DNA of 22,124 nucleotides from contig CBDUVZ010000043.1 of NCBI GenBank assembly GCA_965370805.1, positions 1 to 22,124 of the forward strand, read 5' to 3'. Source of the DNA: CBDUVZ01 sp965370805. GTDB lineage: Bacteria; Hydrothermota; Tepidihabitantia; Tepidihabitantales; Tepidihabitantaceae. Below, piece by piece: positions 1 through 7,389 of this stretch. The position numbers were made by a program, and so were the translations under genes. Numbering within the stretch: position 1 is the stretch's first letter; every line of letters begins with the position of its first letter. A model generated the notes under the pieces. That model saw only the letters and a list, made by a program, of their open reading frames with translations, did not search any database and was not told the DNA's origin.

Positions 1-2
1 GG

Positions 3-1766
3 GCCTACGGGTCGACCGGTGACTACTCGAAGCGCATTATCGAGTACGATTACCCGAGTTGGACCGTGCTCGATTCCACCTATGTGACTGAAGTGAACCT
101 GTTCGGCGGTTGCGAGATGTGGGGCAGTGGTGACCAGTACCTGCTCGTCATCAACCAGGGAACCCCGGACCAGGTACTCTGCCTGGACCTGGGCGGAGGC
201 GGTACGACCAATGACGTCGGCGTCATGCAGGTAGTCGCCCCGGCCGGTATCATCCCGCCCGGCGTGGTTGCTCCGCAGGGGCTGATCAAGAACTTCGGCT
301 CCGCGGCGCAGTCCGATATCCCGGTGTACTGCACCATCGACTCGGCCGGCACCGAAGTGTACAGCGACAACCTGACCTACCCCGGCCCGCTCGCGCCCGG
401 TTCGACGGCGGTCGTGACCTTCGCGAACTGGACCGGGGTCGATGGTGTGTACGACGTGACGATGTTCACTGACCTGTCCGGCGACGAAAACCCGGCCAAC
501 GACACGGCGACCGGTACGGTCACCGTGGCCGCTTCCGTGTGGGAGACAGTGCCAACCCCGACCGAGGCGCCTGACCGGATTGTGCATGCGACAATCTGGG
601 ACCCGGGTACTGATCAGATATTCATCATCGGCGGCTGCCCGGCGGGTGCGGCCGGGACGTACGACGGCAAGTGCCAGGCGTACGCCCCGACCTTGCTGGG
701 CTGGACGGTGAAGACCCCGATGCCGACACCGCTCGGCTGGTGCGGCTACGGCCAGGTCGGTGACAAGATCTACATGCTCGGTGGTCACAACAACGCCGCC
801 GGGTTCGTCGGTATGAACCAGGAATACGATATCGTGGGTAATAGCTGGTCGACCAAGACGGCGCGGCCGGCCCCGCTCGGAGCCTCGCTTTCGGCGACGT
901 GGCGCGACACGCTGATTTACGTCATGGGCGGCGTGTCGACGGCCGGGTCGAACCGGGTGGATATCTACGACCCGGCGAATGATGCGTGGACGGTCGGGAC
1001 GGCGTTGCCGGCGATCGCCGACATGGGCTCCGCGGTCTGCGTCGGCGACACCATCTACATAGCCCAGGCCCTCAATCGGGGCAGCTCGACGCCTTGGCCG
1101 AACCTGTACAAGGGTGCCATCGACCCGGCGAACCCGGCGAGCATCAACTGGATCATGGGTCCGTCCATGCCTACACCGGTGTTCAACGGCGCGACGGTGG
1201 CAATCGGCACCGACGTGTACTGGATCGGTGGGTTCAACAACGCGACAACGGTCACGAACATGGTGTGGAAGTACAGCCAGATAACCGGTGCGATCACGCA
1301 GTTTACGCCCAACTACCCGACTACGCTGGCGCGGTGCACGTATGCGGCCGCGCGTCTGAACGCGGACGGCAATGAGATCTACGTGATGGCCGGCGACATG
1401 CTCGGCAACTGGAACGTACCGAACCAGACGTACCGCAAGATCAATCTCGGCGGCGGGGTCGGCATCGAGGAATATCGCCCCGGTCTTTCGGGCGCGTCGC
1501 TCAACCTGGTGTCGACCAACCCGGTGCGTGACTATGCGCGGGTCAGCTTCACTGTCGTCAGGCACGGCCGTGTGAGCCTCGGCGTATACGACATCAACGG
1601 TTCACTGGTGCGGACCCTGGTCGACGGCATGGCCGATGCCGGCGAGCGGACCGTCACCTGGGACAGGACCGACGGCAACGGCCGCACGGTTGCGAACGGC
1701 ACCTACTTCTACCGTCTCGTGGTAGACGGCAGCGCCGTTTCGGCCAAGGCCGTGGTGCTCGACTAG
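3..1766 (+). CDS. Secreted CARDB-like/Kelch-repeat protein with C-terminal FlgD-like sorting domain (5' truncated)
   Basis: The reading frame is open from the first complete codon at base 3, so the true start and any signal peptide lie upstream of the window. Three regions are visible. Bases about 210-530 encode a CARDB/Ig-like adhesion module (NDVGVMQVVAPAG at its start, SGDENPANDTATGTV at its end). Bases about 540-1450 encode a Kelch-type beta-propeller with five blade motifs (FIIGGCP, YMLGGHNN, YVMGGVST, YWIGGFNN, YVMAGDML) and W-containing blade ends such as GNSWSTKTARP and NDAWTVGTALP. Bases about 1500-1763 encode a FlgD-like/T9SS-type C-terminal Ig domain (VSTNPVRDYARVSF, VYDINGSLVRTL, NGTYFYRLVV). 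Such proteins are usually exported and surface-anchored or released. The ligand is unknown; the propeller could bind protein or glycan. No enzyme motif is seen. The frame ends at a TAG followed by a UUCG-loop hairpin. Confidence 0.85.
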   Translation, partial: AYGSTGDYSKRIIEYDYPSWTVLDSTYVTEVNLFGGCEMWGSGDQYLLVINQGTPDQVLCLDLGGGGTTNDVGVMQVVAPAGIIPPGVVAPQGLIKNFGSAAQSDIPVYCTIDSAGTEVYSDNLTYPGPLAPGSTAVVTFANWTGVDGVYDVTMFTDLSGDENPANDTATGTVTVAASVWETVPTPTEAPDRIVHATIWDPGTDQIFIIGGCPAGAAGTYDGKCQAYAPTLLGWTVKTPMPTPLGWCGYGQVGDKIYMLGGHNNAAGFVGMNQEYDIVGNSWSTKTARPAPLGASLSATWRDTLIYVMGGVSTAGSNRVDIYDPANDAWTVGTALPAIADMGSAVCVGDTIYIAQALNRGSSTPWPNLYKGAIDPANPASINWIMGPSMPTPVFNGATVAIGTDVYWIGGFNNATTVTNMVWKYSQITGAITQFTPNYPTTLARCTYAAARLNADGNEIYVMAGDMLGNWNVPNQTYRKINLGGGVGIEEYRPGLSGASLNLVSTNPVRDYARVSFTVVRHGRVSLGVYDINGSLVRTLVDGMADAGERTVTWDRTDGNGRTVANGTYFYRLVVDGSAVSAKAVVLD

Positions 1767-1791
1767 CGACTTCGGTCCCGACCGTTCTTGC

Positions 1792-1815
1792 GGAGCCGCC
1801 CTTCGGGGCGGCTCC
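1792..1815 (+). terminator. GC-rich hairpin with UUCG tetraloop
   Basis: A perfect 10-bp stem (1792-1801 with 1806-1815) closes a TTCG loop, 25 bases after the Kelch gene stop. The C(UUCG)G closure is an unusually stable loop. The downstream tract is only weakly T-rich (ggctttggttcgg), so termination is likely but not textbook. It could also stop minus-strand transcripts coming from the tRNA-Asn gene. Confidence 0.6.
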
Positions 1816-1837
1816 GGCTTTGGTTCGGTCGACCTCA

Positions 1838-1868
1838 GCGGATTGCGGATTGGACTTCGGGATTCGGG
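1838..1868. repeat. Short degenerate GGATT/GGATTCGGG-type repeat
   Basis: The stretch contains gcggattgcggattgg followed by cttcgggattcgggg, small near-copies of a 7-8 base word. It resembles in style, though not in exact sequence, the GAATGTC/CGGCATT repeats found at 17.8, 20.3 and 22.1 kb. It lies between the hairpin and the tRNA-Asn gene. Confidence 0.3.
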
Positions 1869-1897
1869 GCCAAGTCATGCCCTCAGTTGCAGTTGAA

Positions 1898-1970
1898 CTC
1901 CAGCGACAGGAGTCGAACCTGTAACCCTCCGGTTAACAGCCGGATGCTCTGCCGGTTGAGCTACGCTGGA
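1898..1970 (-). tRNA. tRNA-Asn (anticodon GUU)
   Basis: The minus strand folds into a complete cloverleaf of 73 bases. It has a perfect 7-bp acceptor (TCCAGCG with CGCTGGA), D-stem GCTC/GAGC, anticodon stem TCCGG/CCGGA around loop CTGTTAA (anticodon GTT), and T-arm ACAGG-TTCGACT-CCTGT. The discriminator is G, as expected for tRNA-Asn. CCA is not encoded. A promoter-like sequence lies just upstream. Confidence 0.95.
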
Positions 1971-1988
1971 ATCGTCATCAGTCTCGTG

Positions 1989-2016
1989 ATACTACCGGCA
2001 GGTCCGTTTCTGTCAA
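1989..2016 (-). promoter_or_regulatory. Promoter of tRNA-Asn: TTGACA-N16-TAGTAT
   Basis: On the minus strand, -35 TTGACA (2016-2011) is separated by 16 bp from -10 TAGTAT (1994-1989). The predicted start lies about 12 bases before the tRNA 5' end, which is normal for a tRNA processed by RNase P. Confidence 0.6.
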
Positions 2017-2033
2017 GCGCAGCCGGGTTCCGG

Positions 2034-4901
2034 CTAGCGCACCAGGGCGAATCGATTGACGTGCCGGCCGAATGTGGACCGGTACACGACGAGGTACAGC
2101 CCGGATGCCACCGGTTTGCCCTCAAGGGTCATTCCGTCCCAGCGGGCACCGATTTGCGTTAGTTCTTCGATCTCGCGATAGCGGCCGGGCCGGCTCATTG
2201 CATCTGTGTTCAGGCTGAAGGTGTCAATCAACACGCCGGACACAGTGAAGATGGAGATCGAAGCGCTGGGTGCAGGCCGGGTGAGGTTGAGCGGAAAGTA
2301 GACCGACTCGTGTTCGCTGACCACGAACGGGTTGGGGAAGATGGCGCCGATTTCGTCACCGGGCACGTCCGGCACTCCGGGTTCGGGCGGGAAGAGCTTG
2401 AAGATCGAGTCGATGCGGGGGACGCCGAAGCCGAACGTGCAACTCTGGGTGGGATTCGTCGCGGTTGAGAAGAGGACAGCCTTGACCGAATCGGCCGGCC
2501 AGTCGGGGTGGGCTTCCATGACCAGCGCGCAGGCGCCGGCGATGAGCGCGGTGGCACACGATGTGCCGACGCTTCCCTCGAGGCCGTCAGTCGAATCCGG
2601 CGCGACCACGGCAACGGTATCGGACAGCGCGACCAGTTCCGGTTTGCAGCGGCCGTCGGCGGTCGGACCGGTCCCGGTGCCGCGCCAGGGCAGCAGGTTG
2701 CGTTCCACCCCGCCGGCCGCGATGACGCCGTCGGCGTCAGCCGGGGCAACGATGTAGGGGACAGGCCATGGGTAGTTCAGCGTGTCGCGATTGCCCATTG
2801 CAGTGACGACGATCAGGCCGCGTCTTGCTGCGAGCGATGTGGCGATTGATATCGGCGCGGTCTTGCCGTCGAACTGGTCGTCCGCATACCAGCCCCGGTA
2901 TCCGAGCGACGTGGAGATGATATCAACCCCGCAGCGTTCGGCCCATTCCAGGGCTTCAATGTAGGTGTCTTCTTCGAGGTCGTATTCGTAGTACCGACCG
3001 CCGGCGACCTTGTACAGTTCGGTCTTGGCGACCATCAGGTCAACACCCGGAGCCACGCCGACGATTGACCCCTGCTGGTAGCCGGCGATGATTGATGCCA
3101 TTCTGGTTCCGTGGTTCGGCTGTTCCGTGGAGAATCGAGCGGTGTCGCCCGCCTCCCAGGCGGTGTTGTCGTCGCCGCGTTTGACCCAGGCGGCGAGGAC
3201 ATCCGAGGAATCGCTCGCGAGGCAGGGCATGTAGCAGAACCCGGCGGTGTCGAGCGGCAGGTGCTCGGTCCATGATTGGCCGAAGTCAGTGGAGTTCGTC
3301 CGGAGGAGCAGGCCACCGGTTTCGTAGATTAGTGCGACTGCGGAGTGGTTGGTGAATCGGGCATCGAACCCGCCGATGCTCAGAGTGCTGTCGGTCGCCG
3401 GGGTGCGGGCTGTCCAGTTCTGTCCCATGTTATCGGAGTAGAGCAGTGGAAGACGCACGAATGGCGGCCGGCTGTCGTCCTTGTACAACAGGAAGAGGTG
3501 GTTCCCGTTCTGCACCAGACGTGGCGAACGGGCATCGGCCGGGACCAGTTCCTCCGGTCCGGAGAACGTCGCGCCGCCGTCAGTGGAGCGGAACTGGACG
3601 AGGTTGCCGGAATGCAGTCCGGTAGCGACAATCACGACCGCTCCGTTCTGCCCAGCGGCCAGTTGCAGACGGTCGAGTGGTTCATCGGTACTGACAGACG
3701 CGGTGGAGAGCCAGTTCGGCTCGGACATGACCACCGATGCCTTGTGGAAACCGATCGTCGAGTCGCTTGTCCGGCAGGCCAGGTAGAGCGTGTCGCCGAC
3801 CACCCGCAGGTCCGGTTTCCGACCGGCACAGACCAGGGATCTGGTGACCCAGTCATTGCCCACAAAGTAGCCGAGATAGACGTTGGAACCGGGACGACCA
3901 GCGGAACTGGACGCGAGGTCGTTGTATGCCAGGTAGGTAGTGAAGCCGTGTCCGGCCAGGCGCAGATTCTCGAATGTGTGCGCCGAGTACTGCGGCGCAC
4001 GGTTGGAGAGGTGAATGAGGTGCGGGTCGGTCCATGACCGGCCGAAGTCGGTCGAACGACTGAAGAAGACGGCCCGGCGCGGAGAACCGTAACCGTAAGT
4101 GAAGCTGTCCGCCGCGAACACCAGCAGAGTGACGTCGTTCTCTTCCGAGTAGAAGACCGCCGGGTCCTTGGCCAGTCCCAGATACCGGAGTGACTCCGCC
4201 GGGATGGGCTTCCATGCCTCGGATTTGCTGGCTGAGTGGAAATGGTCGCCGGACAGGAAATCGTGCTGCTTGTGGATGCGGATGCTCTTGACCGCGGTAT
4301 TGGTCAGTTTGAGCCCGGTATCGAGGATAGCGAGCTTGACGCCGGCGCCGAAGAATCCCCGGAAGAACAGGTCCGGGATGCCCATCATCCGGGCCTGATC
4401 GTATGACGGGCCGTAGAAGCGGTGGGCATAGGCGGTGTCGGTGGCGCGCGTCGGGTTGGTCTTCCGTACCGGCAGATCGATGGCCGGGTGGCGGGCTGTC
4501 CGGGTTACCATCGGTTTCACGTCAGCCACGAAAGGCAGTTCCGCCACGCGCCCAATCGTTCCTTGAGGCAGCTCGTAGCTGGCCGCATTCAGCCAGCGCG
4601 AGACCGTGCGCAGGCGGCCACCCAATGCCTCGATCTGCCGGACGTACGTTTCCCGTACCGGCAGGTCGTCGAAGTCAAATCCCCGGATTGGCTCACGCAG
4701 CCGGCGTTCCCGTTGCCCGGGAGCGGCGGCCCGGTTCAAGGCGTCGACTGCTTGCCGGTACTGCCGGTGATTGCTGATGCCTTTGTCGCGGAAGAAAACC
4801 CAGACTTTGTCGGTGGCGGTGCTTGCGGAACGGGATTCCCCGGGGATTTCGGATTCGCCCGGACCAGCCGCGAGCAGCAGGCAGATGAGGAACGATGTCA
4901 C
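2034..4901 (-). CDS. Secreted subtilisin-like (S8) protease with an Asp-box propeller inserted between catalytic Asp and His
   Basis: The 955-residue protein starts with a short hydrophobic signal-like segment (residues 1-12), then an I9-like propeptide (about 30-137). The S8 catalytic residues are Asp194 (AILDTGL), His597 (NHGTRMASIIAG), oxyanion Asn704 (TAMGNRD) and Ser781 (GTSCATALIAG). Asp and His are usually a few dozen residues apart; here about 400 residues intervene. They contain four sialidase/BNR Asp-boxes (STDFGRSW about 283, STDGGATF about 439, SDNMGQNW about 489, STDFGQSW about 537), indicating a beta-propeller insert. Residues about 853-955 form a FlgD-like/T9SS-type C-terminal domain (FPNPFVV, GLYLVVYR). 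The GTG start overlaps the upstream membrane-protein stop by 4 bases (GTGA), so the two genes are probably translationally coupled. The catalytic set is complete, so an active extracellular protease is likely; the substrate is unknown. Confidence 0.9.
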   Translation of the reverse strand: MTSFLICLLLAAGPGESEIPGESRSASTATDKVWVFFRDKGISNHRQYRQAVDALNRAAAPGQRERRLREPIRGFDFDDLPVRETYVRQIEALGGRLRTVSRWLNAASYELPQGTIGRVAELPFVADVKPMVTRTARHPAIDLPVRKTNPTRATDTAYAHRFYGPSYDQARMMGIPDLFFRGFFGAGVKLAILDTGLKLTNTAVKSIRIHKQHDFLSGDHFHSASKSEAWKPIPAESLRYLGLAKDPAVFYSEENDVTLLVFAADSFTYGYGSPRRAVFFSRSTDFGRSWTDPHLIHLSNRAPQYSAHTFENLRLAGHGFTTYLAYNDLASSSAGRPGSNVYLGYFVGNDWVTRSLVCAGRKPDLRVVGDTLYLACRTSDSTIGFHKASVVMSEPNWLSTASVSTDEPLDRLQLAAGQNGAVVIVATGLHSGNLVQFRSTDGGATFSGPEELVPADARSPRLVQNGNHLFLLYKDDSRPPFVRLPLLYSDNMGQNWTARTPATDSTLSIGGFDARFTNHSAVALIYETGGLLLRTNSTDFGQSWTEHLPLDTAGFCYMPCLASDSSDVLAAWVKRGDDNTAWEAGDTARFSTEQPNHGTRMASIIAGYQQGSIVGVAPGVDLMVAKTELYKVAGGRYYEYDLEEDTYIEALEWAERCGVDIISTSLGYRGWYADDQFDGKTAPISIATSLAARRGLIVVTAMGNRDTLNYPWPVPYIVAPADADGVIAAGGVERNLLPWRGTGTGPTADGRCKPELVALSDTVAVVAPDSTDGLEGSVGTSCATALIAGACALVMEAHPDWPADSVKAVLFSTATNPTQSCTFGFGVPRIDSIFKLFPPEPGVPDVPGDEIGAIFPNPFVVSEHESVYFPLNLTRPAPSASISIFTVSGVLIDTFSLNTDAMSRPGRYREIEELTQIGARWDGMTLEGKPVASGLYLVVYRSTFGRHVNRFALVR

Positions 4902-5221
4902 TGTTCGGCGGCTATTCCGGCCAGCAATCCCGTGAAACTCAGAACGAGGAAACCGACAAAGCCAAGGATGAACAGCGCGAGGTTGATGATGCCCAGGACC
5001 AGGACGATCTTGCCGATTTTCTTGGTCTTGGACGACAGGCCGCCGGCAAGGAGCAGTATTCCGTAGAACAGTCCCATGAAGGGATAAAGCGCCGCAAAGA
5101 GATAGAGCCAGGCGACCTGCATCAGGTAGAGGATGTCAATCAGGGCGTGCCAGCGTTCGGCCTGGTTTCCGTTCAGAGTGGCGCGTATTGCCGGCGAGGG
5201 CTGAGGAGTCGGATTGTCCAA
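4898..5221 (-). CDS. Small integral membrane protein of unknown function
   Basis: The 107-residue protein has a polar N-terminus (about 1-25) and three likely membrane helices: about 28-58 (long, possibly a hairpin), 68-86 and 88-104. A short basic loop (SKTKKIGK) separates the first from the second. I do not recognise the family. The start is TTG at 5221, chosen because a perfect AAGGAGGT lies 4 bases upstream and no ATG is near. It overlaps the downstream subtilase start by 4 bases. It begins 37 bases after the 3' end of tRNA-Lys with no promoter visible between, so it may share that transcript. A role in export or processing of the protease is possible from context only. Confidence 0.7.
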   Translation of the reverse strand: MDNPTPQPSPAIRATLNGNQAERWHALIDILYLMQVAWLYLFAALYPFMGLFYGILLLAGGLSSKTKKIGKIVLVLGIINLALFILGFVGFLVLSFTGLLAGIAAEQ

Positions 5222-5225
5222 TACT

Positions 5226-5233
5226 ACCTCCTT
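5226..5233 (-). promoter_or_regulatory. Strong Shine-Dalgarno (AAGGAGGT) fixing a TTG start
   Basis: The minus strand reads AAGGAGGT, then four bases, then TTG at 5221. This full-length anti-16S match supports the TTG start of the small membrane protein. Confidence 0.75.
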
Positions 5234-5258
5234 GTTACGAACGACAGCAAGAGCGAAG

Positions 5259-5332
5259 TACCCCGCACAGGAATTGAACCTGTAACCTACGGATTAAGAA
5301 TCCGTTGCTCTGCCTAGTTGAGCTAGCGGGGC
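5259..5332 (-). tRNA. tRNA-Lys (anticodon CUU)
   Basis: A 74-base cloverleaf on the minus strand: acceptor GCCCCGC/GCGGGGT (first pair G-U), D-stem GCTC/GAGC, anticodon stem ACGGA/TCCGT around loop TTCTTAA (anticodon CTT), T-arm ACAGG-TTCAATT-CCTGT. The discriminator is A and CCA is not encoded. I see no convincing promoter directly upstream, so it is probably read from the tRNA-Arg side. Confidence 0.95.
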
Positions 5333-5418
5333 ACAAATCCATCAAAGTCCCGGATCCAATCGAGGCGGCGGCATCAGGCCGCTACCCGATGGGGGGCCCC
5401 AGTAACAGTTCCATCTAC

Positions 5419-5492
5419 TGCGCCCGGCGCGACTCGAACGCGCAGCCTACGGGTTCGAAGCCCGGCACTCTGTCCAATTGAGCTACGGGCGC
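5419..5492 (-). tRNA. tRNA-Arg (anticodon UCG)
   Basis: A 74-base cloverleaf on the minus strand: acceptor GCGCCCG/CGGGCGC, D-arm GCTC/GAGT, anticodon stem CCGGG/CCCGT around loop CTTCGAA (anticodon TCG), T-arm GCGCG-TTCGAGT-CGCGC. The outermost anticodon-stem pair (27-43) is a C-T mismatch. The discriminator is A and CCA is not encoded. Confidence 0.93.
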
Positions 5493-5534
5493 TCACCGGG
5501 TGTAACGATCGGTTATGTCCGGTCAAGAGTTCGC

Positions 5535-5562
5535 AGTCTAGCCAATCACGGCCGGATTGCAA
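5535..5562 (-). promoter_or_regulatory. Candidate promoter of tRNA-Arg: TTGCAA-N16-TAGACT
   Basis: On the minus strand, TTGCAA (5562-5557) and TAGACT (5540-5535) are 16 bp apart, matching the spacing of the other promoters here. The predicted start is about 36 bases before the tRNA. A second TTGACC nearer the tRNA would put its -10 box too close to the tRNA end. Confidence 0.4.
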
Positions 5563-5593
5563 CCTACAATCGGCGCGAAAGAACTCAAGTCAG

Positions 5594-5667
5594 GGTGAGT
5601 GAGGGGACTTGAACCCCCAACTTCCTGAGCCACAGTCAGGTGCTCTAACCAGTTGAGCTACACTCAC
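5594..5667 (-). tRNA. tRNA-His (anticodon GUG)
   Basis: A 74-base cloverleaf on the minus strand: acceptor GTGAGTG/CACTCAC, D-arm GCTC/GAGC, anticodon stem CCTGA/TCAGG around loop CTGTGGC (anticodon GTG), T-arm GGGGG-TTCAAGT-CCCCT. The discriminator is C, and an encoded G at 5668 supplies the G(-1) typical of tRNA-His. CCA is not encoded. Confidence 0.95.
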
Positions 5668-5684
5668 CACAGGGTCCAGCCAGC

Positions 5685-5712
5685 AGTATATCCGCCGCCG
5701 GCTGGTTGTCCA
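5685..5712 (-). promoter_or_regulatory. Promoter of tRNA-His: TGGACA-N16-TATACT
   Basis: On the minus strand, TGGACA (5712-5707) and a good -10 box TATACT (5690-5685) are 16 bp apart. The start would be about 10 bases before the tRNA. It is divergent from the threonine dehydrogenase promoter. Confidence 0.6.
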
Positions 5713-5735
5713 GTTTCATTGGTGGCGTTTTTCCT

Positions 5736-5764
5736 TTGACGAGCCGGGTCGGACCGGGTATATT
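5736..5764 (+). promoter_or_regulatory. Promoter of the threonine dehydrogenase gene: TTGACG-N17-TATATT
   Basis: TTGACG (5736-5741) and TATATT (5759-5764) are 17 bp apart, a near-consensus housekeeping-sigma promoter. Transcription would start near 5771 and give a leader of about 45 bases with an AAGGAG Shine-Dalgarno at 5802-5807. Of the protein-gene promoters found, this is the only one with a conventional leader. Confidence 0.65.
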
Positions 5765-5815
5765 GCAGGCTCGAAGCAGTGGAGTGCCGAATAGCCCAGT
5801 CAAGGAGCAACAGAG

Positions 5816-6796
5816 ATGACAAAGACGAAAGAAATGAAGCGCATTCTGGTGACCGGCTCAGTTGGCCAGATTGGTTCGGAACTGACGTTGGCACTGCGCA
5901 AGCGGTACGGAGCCGACAATGTCGTCGCGACCGGCCGGAAGACCGAGCCAAGTGATGAGCTCCGGAATTCGGGACCGTTCTACTTCATCGATGTCACCCG
6001 GCGTGAAAGCATCGAGGAAGTAGTCCAGAAGCACCAGATCGACACGGTCTACCACATGGCCGCCATTCTGTCAGCGGTCGGGGAAAAGCGCCCACAGGTT
6101 GCGTGGAGCGTCAATATCGACGGACTCTACAACGTGCTGGAGATTGCCCGGGAGCGCGAAATGGCCCGGGTAATCGTGCCCAGTTCGATTGCTGTGTTCG
6201 GACCGGAGACTCCACGCGACAACACGCCCAACGAGACGGTGCTGAAGCCGCGAACGATGTATGGCGTGACCAAAGTGGCCGGCGAACTGCTGTCCGACTA
6301 CTACTTCTATCGCTTCGGGCTGGACGTCCGCGGTCTGCGCTATCCGGGGATTATCTCCCACGAGACGTTGCCCGGGGGCGGGACCACCGACTACGCAGTC
6401 GCGATCTACTACGAGGCGGTCAAGCACAAGCGCTACACCTGTTTCGTTAGGGAGGATACCCGGCTGCCGATGATGTACATGCCTGACTGCATCAAGTCGA
6501 CAATCGACCTGGCCGAGGCCGGCCTCTCGAAACTCAAGCACCATTGTGACTTTAATGTCGGCGCGATGAGCTTCAGCGCTGGCGAACTGGCCGCCAGCAT
6601 CAGGAAGCAGATTCCGGAATTCGAGTGCACTTACGAACCTGATTCCCGGCAGGCGATCGCGGATTCCTGGCCGTCGTCGCTTGACGACACCGCGGCCCGT
6701 GAGGAATGGGGCTGGCAGCCGGAGTACAACCTCGACTCGATGACCAGGGATATGCTGGAGGTTCTGGGCCAGCGCCACCGGGAGGGCCGACTTTGA
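5816..6796 (+). CDS. tdh: L-threonine 3-dehydrogenase, NAD-dependent, short-chain/epimerase type
   Basis: The 326-residue protein is a full-length extended short-chain dehydrogenase. It has the NAD motif GSVGQIG (14-20), the DV pair after beta-3 (59-60), Ser123-Ser124, and the catalytic Tyr149-x3-Lys153 (MYGVTK). Sequence that separates this group from sugar epimerases is also present: LRYPGIIS (175-181), GGGTTDYAV (187-195) and ADSWPSSLDDTAAREEWGW (282-300). It oxidises L-threonine to 2-amino-3-ketobutyrate, which goes to glycine by a CoA ligase or to aminoacetone; the ligase gene is not in the window. ATG at 5816 follows AAGGAG by 8 bases; Met7 is an alternative start. The glycine cleavage operon 12 kb away fits a threonine-to-glycine-to-one-carbon route. 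A related epimerase with another substrate is less likely. Confidence 0.88.
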   Translation: MTKTKEMKRILVTGSVGQIGSELTLALRKRYGADNVVATGRKTEPSDELRNSGPFYFIDVTRRESIEEVVQKHQIDTVYHMAAILSAVGEKRPQVAWSVNIDGLYNVLEIAREREMARVIVPSSIAVFGPETPRDNTPNETVLKPRTMYGVTKVAGELLSDYYFYRFGLDVRGLRYPGIISHETLPGGGTTDYAVAIYYEAVKHKRYTCFVREDTRLPMMYMPDCIKSTIDLAEAGLSKLKHHCDFNVGAMSFSAGELAASIRKQIPEFECTYEPDSRQAIADSWPSSLDDTAAREEWGWQPEYNLDSMTRDMLEVLGQRHREGRL

Positions 6797-6814
6797 TTCG
6801 GTCAGGTGGATTCC

Positions 6815-6842
6815 TTGACTGCTTTCCGGCGGCCGATAGACT
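6815..6842 (+). promoter_or_regulatory. Promoter with near-leaderless start: TTGACT-N16-TAGACT
   Basis: TTGACT (6815-6820) and TAGACT (6837-6842) are 16 bp apart. Only 10 bases separate the -10 box from GTG at 6853, so the mRNA would have a leader of about 3 bases. Confidence 0.5.
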
Positions 6843-6852
6843 GTAAGTAAGA

Positions 6853-7353
6853 GTGCTGTACTACCCGAAGAAAGATCTGACCGAGTTCATGGACGAAGAC
6901 CGCATCCGTTTCGGAGACGGTCGCGGCGAATTCGGCGTTTGTCTGCACATTCCGTTCAAGAACTACAGGGCTGGAAGTGCTCCGGCTGAGGACTACATGT
7001 TGATGATCACTCTGGCCAACAACATGGTGGAATTCCTCCGCTACAAGCGTGCGGTCAAGGGGCCTGAGCAGTGGGACTACAATCCGGAGCAAGCGTCTGA
7101 GGCCTACACCGTCTGTGGCGACAATCCCAACGGCAGTGGCGTTATTCTGGGTGATACCAGCTACGCGAGCGGACCCAAACTCCAGGTGTTTCTGGACAAG
7201 ACATTCGGGGCCAATGAGATTTCGATCCGCTGGAAGAACCAGATGGTCGGTGATGAGCGACTGCTCGGCGACTACGAGGAATACCTGAAGCAGGCGCTGA
7301 AGACCGGCGAGCTCTCGCCCAAGGAAGAAGACGACGACGACGAAGACAGCTAG
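6853..7353 (+). CDS. Unknown protein with an acidic C-terminal tail
   Basis: The 166-residue protein has no signal peptide or membrane segment, so it should be soluble and cytoplasmic. I do not recognise a family. It appears to be a compact alpha/beta protein (residues about 1-145) with several aromatic and Gly/Asn-rich turns (DNPNGSGVILGDTSYASG, about 91-108), ending in a tail of mostly Glu and Asp (about 157-166). The GTG start at 6853 is used because it sits 10 bases after a promoter-like -10 box. Met13 (MDEDR) is an alternative start. The HD phosphohydrolase gene starts 36 bases downstream and is probably on the same transcript. Codon use resembles the neighbours, and the frame is intact, so it looks like a real gene. 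Confidence 0.7.
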   Translation: MLYYPKKDLTEFMDEDRIRFGDGRGEFGVCLHIPFKNYRAGSAPAEDYMLMITLANNMVEFLRYKRAVKGPEQWDYNPEQASEAYTVCGDNPNGSGVILGDTSYASGPKLQVFLDKTFGANEISIRWKNQMVGDERLLGDYEEYLKQALKTGELSPKEEDDDDEDS

Positions 7354-7389
7354 CCCGGCATAGAAGTCGTTTGTTTCTCATTCGTTGAC

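Noticed and set aside
3345..4037. Plus-strand 230-codon open frame
   Set aside because: It is antisense to the protease propeller, which has clear Asp-box motifs; the translation has no recognisable pattern.
5368..5382. Terminator between tRNA-Arg and tRNA-Lys
   Set aside because: Only a 5-bp GCGGC/GCCGC stem without a T-run, in a region with no other promoter for tRNA-Lys.
5503..5508. TTGACC-type -35 (about 5512-5517, minus) with TACACC as the tRNA-Arg promoter
   Set aside because: The implied start would fall at or inside the tRNA 5' end; the TTGCAA/TAGACT pair further upstream fits better.
6071..6778. Minus-strand 235-codon open frame
   Set aside because: Shadow of the threonine dehydrogenase gene, which has full catalytic motifs on the other strand.
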